Assembly (NCBI GenBank): GCA_050303435.1
Contig: JBNLBT010000084.1
Coordinates: 1-14,300 of the forward strand
Source: JBNLBT01 sp050303435
Lineage (GTDB): Bacteria; Pseudomonadota; Gammaproteobacteria; Xanthomonadales; Marinicellaceae
Direction: 5' to 3'
Length of the DNA stretch: 14,300 nucleotides
The stretch's first letter is position 1, and each line of letters opens with the position of its first letter. The notes beneath the pieces were generated by a model, which worked only from the letters and a program-made list of their open reading frames with translations, was not told the origin of the DNA and did no database searches. Below, in pieces: positions 12,929-14,300 of the stretch. A program made the translations under genes and the position numbers.

Positions 12929-14300
12929 TCACAACTCCAATGCCAGCAGCGTGCCTTGTTTGATGGCGCGTTTGGCGTCCAGTTCACCGGCTTTTTCGGC
13001 GCCGCCAATGAGGCTGGCCGACATCCGATCTTTGATCTCATTGTACAAATCGGTGACCGACAATTGGCCGGCGCAAATGATGACGTGATCCACTTCCAGC
13101 AGGGTGTCCTCGCCGTTGATGCGGCAATGCAGTCCCGCGTCGTCGATGCGCAGGTATTCACAGCCGCTGTGAAATTGGATGCCTTTATGACGCAGGCTCA
13201 GGCGGTGGATCCAGCCGGTGGTCTTGCCCAATGACTTGCCCGGTTTGCTGGTTTTGCGTTGCATCAGATGGATGGTGCGTGCGCTGGGCTCCGGTTCAGC
13301 GGGGCGCAGGCCGCCGCGATCCGACAGCGTTTGATCGATGCCCCATTCACGGCAAAACTCGTCCACGCTGATGGCTTTGGACGGATCGGCCACGGCCAGG
13401 TACTCAGCCACATCAAAACCGATGCCACCGGCGCCGATGATGGCCACCCGTTCACCGGCTTGCTTGCGCCCGATGATCAAATCCGGATAGTGGATCACTT
13501 TGGCGTGGTCAATGCCGTCGATGGTCGGTATGCGCGGTTCAACGCCGCTGGCGATGACCGCGTGATCGAAGCCGTTCAAGTCTTCGGCGCTGGCGCGCTG
13601 GCCCATTTTCAGTGTCACGCCGTGATCTTTGATCAGGGTGTGGTAGTACTGGATGGTGTGTTCGAATTCCTCCTTGCCGGGGATGCGCGCGGCCAGATTG
13701 AACTGCCCACCGATTTCATCGGCGGCTTCAAACAGCGTCACCCGGTGGCCGCGTTGGGCCAGTGTGGTGGCGCAGGACAAACCAGCTGGTCCGGCGCCGA
13801 CCACGGCAATGTCGCGGGCCTTGGCCGCCGGGGTCAGGCGGTATTCGGTTTCATGGCAGGCGTAGGGATTGACCAGGCAGGTGGCACGCTTTTTCTCAAA
13901 CACGTGATCCAGACAGGCCTGGTTGCAGGCGATGCAGGTGTTGATGCGCTCCGGATGACCTTCGGCGGCCTTGCGCACGAAATGCGGGTCGGCCAGCAGC
14001 GGCCGGGCCATCGAGACCATGTCGGCATCGCCCCGGGCGATCACGGCTTCCGCCACCTCCGGCGTGTTGATGCGGTTGGTGGTGATCAGCGGCACCGACA
14101 CCTCGGGTTTGAGTTTGGCCGTGACCCAGGTGAAGTTGGCGCGCGGCACCATGGTGGCAATGGTTGGAATGCGCGCTTCGTGCCAGCCAATGCCGGTGTT
14201 GATCAGACTCACGCCGGCCGCTTCCAGCGCTTTGGCCAAGGCAATGATTTCGTCCCAGGTGCTGCCCTGGTTGACCAGGTCCAGCATGCTCAGACGGAAG
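12929..14300 (-). CDS. fadH: NADPH-dependent 2,4-dienoyl-CoA reductase, partial (5' end beyond the window)
   Basis: FadH reduces 2,4-dienoyl-CoA so that polyunsaturated fatty acids can enter beta-oxidation. It is an FMN, FAD and 4Fe-4S protein of about 670 residues. Here the C-terminal ~456 residues are present; the frame is open through 14300 and reads FRLSMLDLVNQGSTWDE, so the true start lies to the right. The end of the FMN barrel has INTGIGWHEARIPTIAT (its His matches the catalytic His252 of E. coli FadH) and DADMVSMARPLLADP. The iron-sulfur ligands are in CIACNQACLDHVF and TCLVNPYACHE. FAD binding is AVVGAGPAGLSCATTLA plus GGQFNLAARIPGK, and NADPH binding is VAIIGAGGIGFDVAEYL. All expected motifs in the visible part are intact. 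It is convergent with HMG-CoA lyase; the shared theme is acyl-CoA catabolism rather than a common operon. Confidence 0.93.
   Translation of the reverse strand, partial: FRLSMLDLVNQGSTWDEIIALAKALEAAGVSLINTGIGWHEARIPTIATMVPRANFTWVTAKLKPEVSVPLITTNRINTPEVAEAVIARGDADMVSMARPLLADPHFVRKAAEGHPERINTCIACNQACLDHVFEKKRATCLVNPYACHETEYRLTPAAKARDIAVVGAGPAGLSCATTLAQRGHRVTLFEAADEIGGQFNLAARIPGKEEFEHTIQYYHTLIKDHGVTLKMGQRASAEDLNGFDHAVIASGVEPRIPTIDGIDHAKVIHYPDLIIGRKQAGERVAIIGAGGIGFDVAEYLAVADPSKAISVDEFCREWGIDQTLSDRGGLRPAEPEPSARTIHLMQRKTSKPGKSLGKTTGWIHRLSLRHKGIQFHSGCEYLRIDDAGLHCRINGEDTLLEVDHVIICAGQLSVTDLYNEIKDRMSASLIGGAEKAGELDAKRAIKQGTLLALEL

Overview
The window looks like the chromosome of a gammaproteobacterium. 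The evidence is an E. coli-type YcaO carrying an N-terminal OsmC domain, a proteobacterial TonB-dependent receptor, a methylcrotonyl-CoA carboxylase/HMG-CoA lyase pair of the leucine (liu) pathway, a FadH-type dienoyl-CoA reductase and a REP-associated (RAYT-type) transposase. The secreted protease ends in VIFANSFE, which resembles endings I recall from secreted proteins of the Lysobacterales/Wenzhouxiangella/Marinicella group. That placement is from memory and is only suggestive. From about 2.6 kb onward the DNA is GC-rich; the first ~860 bases are clearly AT-rich.

Layout. Positions 1-2600 are an accessory patch: a small AT-rich gene for an exported protein of unknown function, then about 1 kb of mosaic repeats, then a frameshifted RAYT-type transposase on the minus strand. 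The mosaic holds eleven exact GGACAGGC cores, all on the plus strand, a perfect 118-bp direct repeat, and a second copy of the transposase gene's 3' end. Positions 2700-3029 (minus) encode a small predicted dimeric alpha/beta-barrel protein. Positions 3427-5685 (plus) encode a TonB-dependent receptor that is full length except for one in-frame TAG, and a strong terminator follows. Positions 5789-7984 (minus) encode the OsmC-YcaO fusion. Positions 8382-9910 (plus) are a two-gene unit in which a small exported protein overlaps, by ATGA, a secreted zinc metalloprotease; it closes with a second strong terminator. Positions 10138-12911 (plus) hold the biotin-containing acyl-CoA (probably methylcrotonyl-CoA) carboxylase subunit and HMG-CoA lyase, also overlapping by ATGA. 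Positions 12929-14300 (minus) hold the 3' two thirds of a 2,4-dienoyl-CoA reductase that runs off the right edge.

How the genes work together. The carboxylase subunit and HMG-CoA lyase carry out late steps of leucine breakdown, and the dienoyl-CoA reductase handles unsaturated fatty acids, so the right third is acyl-CoA catabolism. The protease unit and the receptor belong to the cell envelope or outside. The most unusual part is the left repeat region. The two transposase 3' ends have the same 183-bp spacing from stop codon to GGACAGGC core, which makes that core a good candidate for the element's terminal signal. The same signal has spread as an array and supplies the last codons and stop codon of the neighbouring exported-protein gene. 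Three departures from family expectation (transposase frameshift, receptor amber codon, and Pro to Arg in the carboxylase) should be checked against reads before being treated as biology.
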